In this document: positions 60,714 through 64,000 of the stretch, in pieces | How positions within the stretch are numbered: the stretch's first letter is position 1 | How the letters are laid out: each line of letters begins with the position of its first letter | Source of the DNA: Aplectana chamaeleonis | Taxonomy: Eukaryota; Nematoda; Chromadorea; Rhabditida; Cosmocercidae | DNA length: 64,000 nucleotides | NCBI GenBank assembly: GCA_029168955.1 | Contig: JAPDOI010000021.1 | Location: forward strand, 3,524,501-3,588,500 | Direction of reading: 5' to 3' | Translations under genes and position numbers: made by a program | The notes under the pieces: model-generated | Database searches by the model: none | Told to the model about the DNA's origin: nothing | Seen by the model: only the letters and a program-made list of their open reading frames with translations

Positions 60714-62761
60714 CGCAGCACACATTTTAAAATTTGCTAACAAGGGAAGTGTTTAGAGTGGTAAACACATCTGCCAAAACGACTAGTATCGTTAGTATCT
60801 CTAGTGGGTCAATAGTAAAACTGCGCAGTATTCAGCCCGAGCTGCCGGTTCCACGAAGTTATAAGCCTAAAAAGGTCGTTTTTGTGCTTTTTGTACCTTC
60901 CAAAAAAGGAATTATTCCTTCGAAAGTTTGGAAACGGGCCTCACAAATGTGTTCAGCGTCCAAAGCTACCCACCTGAGCAAAATTTAGGTGAAGGCGCAT
61001 TTTCCATACTTTGTCCAGGCTTACAGCGTTTAGGACTTTCGGTTGGGCGAATACTTATACCGATTAGAGGGCTCTGGAAGCGTTTTAGAAAATGTTCCAG
61101 ATTTTACTTAAAATTCTCACAAGGTTTTTTTGGGGGCGTTGATCACGAATCTGTGGTTTATTAGTCGATTTTTCAAAATTTTCGGTTAATTTCGTTCAAA
61201 GCTTCCCAACCGGGAGAAATTTCGAGGGAAAAACGCCGCCTTCGAGATATATTTCGTGAGTGAAAATATACAAGCCTCAAGGAAGACGAGATCTTAGAAG
61301 AGCGTTCGTATGAAGCCATCAGAGAAGCGTAGTCGTCTTCGAAACTGTATCCGGAAACGTCTTTCCTGCAAATTTCAGAAATTATTGCAATGTCAGTCTA
61401 GACTGAATGAAATGCATTTGGCTTACAAGGCTCACCCGATTGCTCTTTTCAGCAGCGATGTCTAGTAGACTAGCTCGTCCTGTTGGTCGCCCAGTGCCTG
61501 AATTTTGTACATACCATAGAAACCAATCATAAACGCGTAGCGACTGTTTTCTGTAAAGTACATACCACTCTTGAAATTCATGATTTATAATAGCTTCAAT
61601 AAGCGCACCACTTCCATGGTAATGATATGAAAGACTGGGGCAAGCGGAGAATACACAATCGCCAAACGTGAAAAAATGGCCGGAGACTCATGAATTCGTT
61701 GACCATCTAAATATCCCGGAAACTTGTGGCAGATAAAGTGTACTTGATCAAAACGGCCTAAATTCTCGAACTTCGCTTTTTCGAATATACTCAAAGAGCA
61801 AAATTTTCAAATTTTCAAAATGATTTTTCAAATTTTTGAATATTTCTTGTGATTATTTGACGTTACAAGTTGACTGTCATATACTGTGACCACTAACGAG
61901 AAAAATATGAATGAAAAACAATCAAACAAAGAAAGGGAGAAGCAAATACACCCCTTTATTCACATACACTTCATTCACTTAGTACTACAGGGTGCGCTTT
62001 AGATATGGTGACAAAATTTCTAGCCTTGCCAAGCCCAAATATGCCCGTCGCTAATCTTCCTGAGTGGTCTGTTCTTCTCACCAGAACTCTCGTTCGTACT
62101 GCACGAAGTTTTGAAGCGCAGAATGGCTTTTGCAAGAAGTGGTGAGCGGGAGCATAAAGGGTCTGCGATTTTTCACAGTAGAGCTCGTCATTGAGTCGGC
62201 TTCGGTGAATGTTTCTCGTTCCCCATGTGACCGTTAAGAACTGCGCCAATGGGGTCATTTTGAAGCAGAGGGTGTCTGCTTGAAAAAGGTGTCATAGCTG
62301 AAGTACTTTGGCCCATTAATGAAAAAAAAAGCGAAGACAAATTGCCGAAATCCATTTTTCGCTCTGGTCGAAGTCCAAAATAGCTGAATTGGCGCCACTT
62401 TTTTCGTTTACCTGATAACGCACAGGCGTAAAACTTGGAGCATAAATGCGTCTGGACGTTTACCATCGATCTGTGCACATTTTACCAACGCTTCTCAAAA
62501 ATCGATCGATTATTGATTTTCTTCAAAATTAATGAAAAGTAGAGAATTCGATTAAGAATTTTCTTCCGCACACGACCACAAAGTAAGCCGCCTGTATGTC
62601 TTCAGGCAATGCAAAAATGACGATAATGTGGGTGCGCTGAAGTTGATAGAGCCCATATATGGAACTCAGCAACTTGCCCTCACGTTCCTTTGGTAGAGGG
62701 TCTCAAGGCCTGGGTAAAAGACGTTTTCATGCCGACACCTCCTGCTTGAAAATGACCCCCC
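60714..62761. other. Long stretch without a recognised gene
   Basis: Several 60-100 codon frames occur on both strands without recognisable motifs. No RNA gene or repeat is supported. Confidence 0.35.
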
Positions 62762-62800
62762 TTAAAGGCAGCGTTCACGATGATTATCCTCGTTGACCTT
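62762..62800. repeat. Family A MITE end fragment
   Basis: TTAAAGGCAGCGTTCACGAT at 62762 is a family A terminus; the other end was not found. Confidence 0.5.
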
Positions 62801-63814
62801 CCACAGTGAAATGATAGGCGAGAAGGATCCTAGGCTCCCAGTGTGGAAAGAACCGTAGAAAGCCAGGTGCGGCAAAATAACGGATGCAAACAGGCGTTCT
62901 GAGGTCACCGAAACGCCTAATGTCCCCTTAGGTAACATCCTTGAAGGCGGTCGATTCCTCCACGCTCAAAAGTCAACGCAAGCTAAAGTGGCCCTCTTTT
63001 AGCACGAAAACAAGGTTTTCACGTTCTTTCAAGCATGCCTTGCTGTATAGGGCACCAGACCTTCCGTAAACGGTTGAGACATTAAAAGTGAAATATAATG
63101 CGAACACTGCTTCAATGTCAGGAATTTCGTTTTCGTTTAGGATTTTCATGAAAAAGACGTCGAGAATTGCTCTTTGGAGGCCCATAGTTTTTAAGCGGGA
63201 GCCAAGCTAAATTTTTCTGCTCCCTCTATCGATCCATACCAAAAAAAAACTGCGAATGAAAACATTCTTGGGCGAGCGGCATCATGTACAGTTCCGTCCA
63301 GCAAAATTGGTTGAACCTAACCCCTGTGTAGACATCACGACTCAATGCGTGTGGTTGCGTCGCGGCCATTAACGTTCAATAGCGCCGAGAGACTGAGCTA
63401 CTGGTCAGTGCTGACCTCGACGAGATCACTTGATGTTCGTCTCTGTGCAACGTTTGTTCCGTTTTGATCTGTGACTTGCCCACGATTTTCAACTTCTACG
63501 AATTAGGTTTTTTTCATGAAGTTAACGACGACATTTGAGCCCAGGGTTTTGATGAAAAACTAGAAAAAACGTGGACATGATTGTTCAGAGAACTACCGCA
63601 GTTTTGAACAAAAAGTTCACAATAAGACTTTTAAAGGGTGTTCAGCGCTGCAATTTTGTCAGGATTCAACACTGCAACAAGGGTAAAATTGCTCACATCG
63701 ATGCGTTGATTGCGTATGCTTTTGCTTTACTAAGAAAACTTGATTCTGCCATTATTCGAAGCTTTTCGATAACGTTGCCTTGTTTTTTCAATCAAAGACA
63801 TAAAATTACGAAAA
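62801..63814. other. Stretch without a recognised gene
   Basis: No supported gene, RNA or repeat. Confidence 0.35.
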
Positions 63815-63918
63815 TAAGACGCTTCAAAAGTCAATTTTTTTCGGAATTTTTCGAATTCAAAACCGAAAATTTTTCGTTTTTCGGTTTTTTCGGTTTCAAA
63901 GTTTTCCGCACATGCCTG
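63815..63918. repeat. hAT-like terminal region
   Basis: A TTTTTCGG/CGAAAATTTTTCG-rich stretch ends in TTTTCCGCACATGCCTG, matching the tip type of the elements at 6745, 32489 and 35526. The left end was not identified. Confidence 0.5.
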
Positions 63919-64000
63919 CTTCCGACACATACATCTAAACTCCGTTTTGAGCAAAAACACTAGGGAATCTTTGTAATGCCTCCACACATATCGAAATTAA

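Overview
This 64 kb window looks like transposon-dense, intergenic nuclear DNA from a nematode, most likely a clade V strongylid of the hookworm type. That placement is inference. It rests on the RTE-type LINE protein (which resembles hookworm sequences I know), on BEL/Pao elements with an envelope gene (known from nematodes), on a Cer1-like Ty3/gypsy element, and on primer-binding sites matching nematode-type tRNA-Gly and tRNA-Pro ends. I found no host protein gene, rRNA, tRNA or spliced-leader gene that I can support. Almost every long reading frame belongs to a retroelement, to a minisatellite whose period is a multiple of three, or is antisense to one of these.

Layout, left to right. 1-8.2 kb: two head-to-head copies of a TTAA-flanked MITE (family A), a GC-rich palindromic MITE, a decayed Tc1/mariner (Tc3-like) transposon with ~195 bp inverted ends, and an unclassified ~2 kb element carrying another family A MITE. 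8.26-18.24 kb: RTE LINE copy A, split by a complete BEL/Pao LTR element (10,196-16,932; 218 bp LTRs; 5 bp target duplication). 19.4-20.3 kb: a 42 bp-period minisatellite. 22-23.4 kb: a MITE and TTCGAA-rich sequence. 23.57-26.70 kb: RTE copy B (minus strand). 27.66-32.49 kb: a probable hAT-like element split by a PHD-finger non-LTR retrotransposon. 33.2 kb: an almost perfect 410 bp palindrome. 34.06-35.53 kb: a hAT-like element with an 8 bp target duplication. 36.4 kb: a TTCGAAA-rich inverted-end insertion. 37.10-40.27 kb: RTE copy C, the most intact. 40.4-42.8 kb: a CR1-like LINE (minus). 45.1-48.3 kb: a foldback-like giant inverted repeat carrying several further nested elements. 49.42-58.35 kb: a Ty3/gypsy element with a 5' LTR but no 3' LTR, interrupted by a 129 bp insertion and by RTE copy D. 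58.6-60.7 kb: family A MITE, CR1 fragment, 22 bp minisatellite and a microsatellite. 60.7-64 kb: little that I recognise.

The most interesting object is the BEL/Pao element. It keeps gag, aspartic protease and a phlebovirus-like envelope in one long frame but has no reverse transcriptase, RNase H or integrase. Downstream of the envelope it carries a separate 157-residue zinc-knuckle gene with a TATA box just upstream. The knuckle spacing of that protein matches the element's own Gag nucleocapsid almost exactly. The second theme is nesting: at least five insertions lie inside other elements, and several junctions keep clear target-site duplications, so the order of events can be read.
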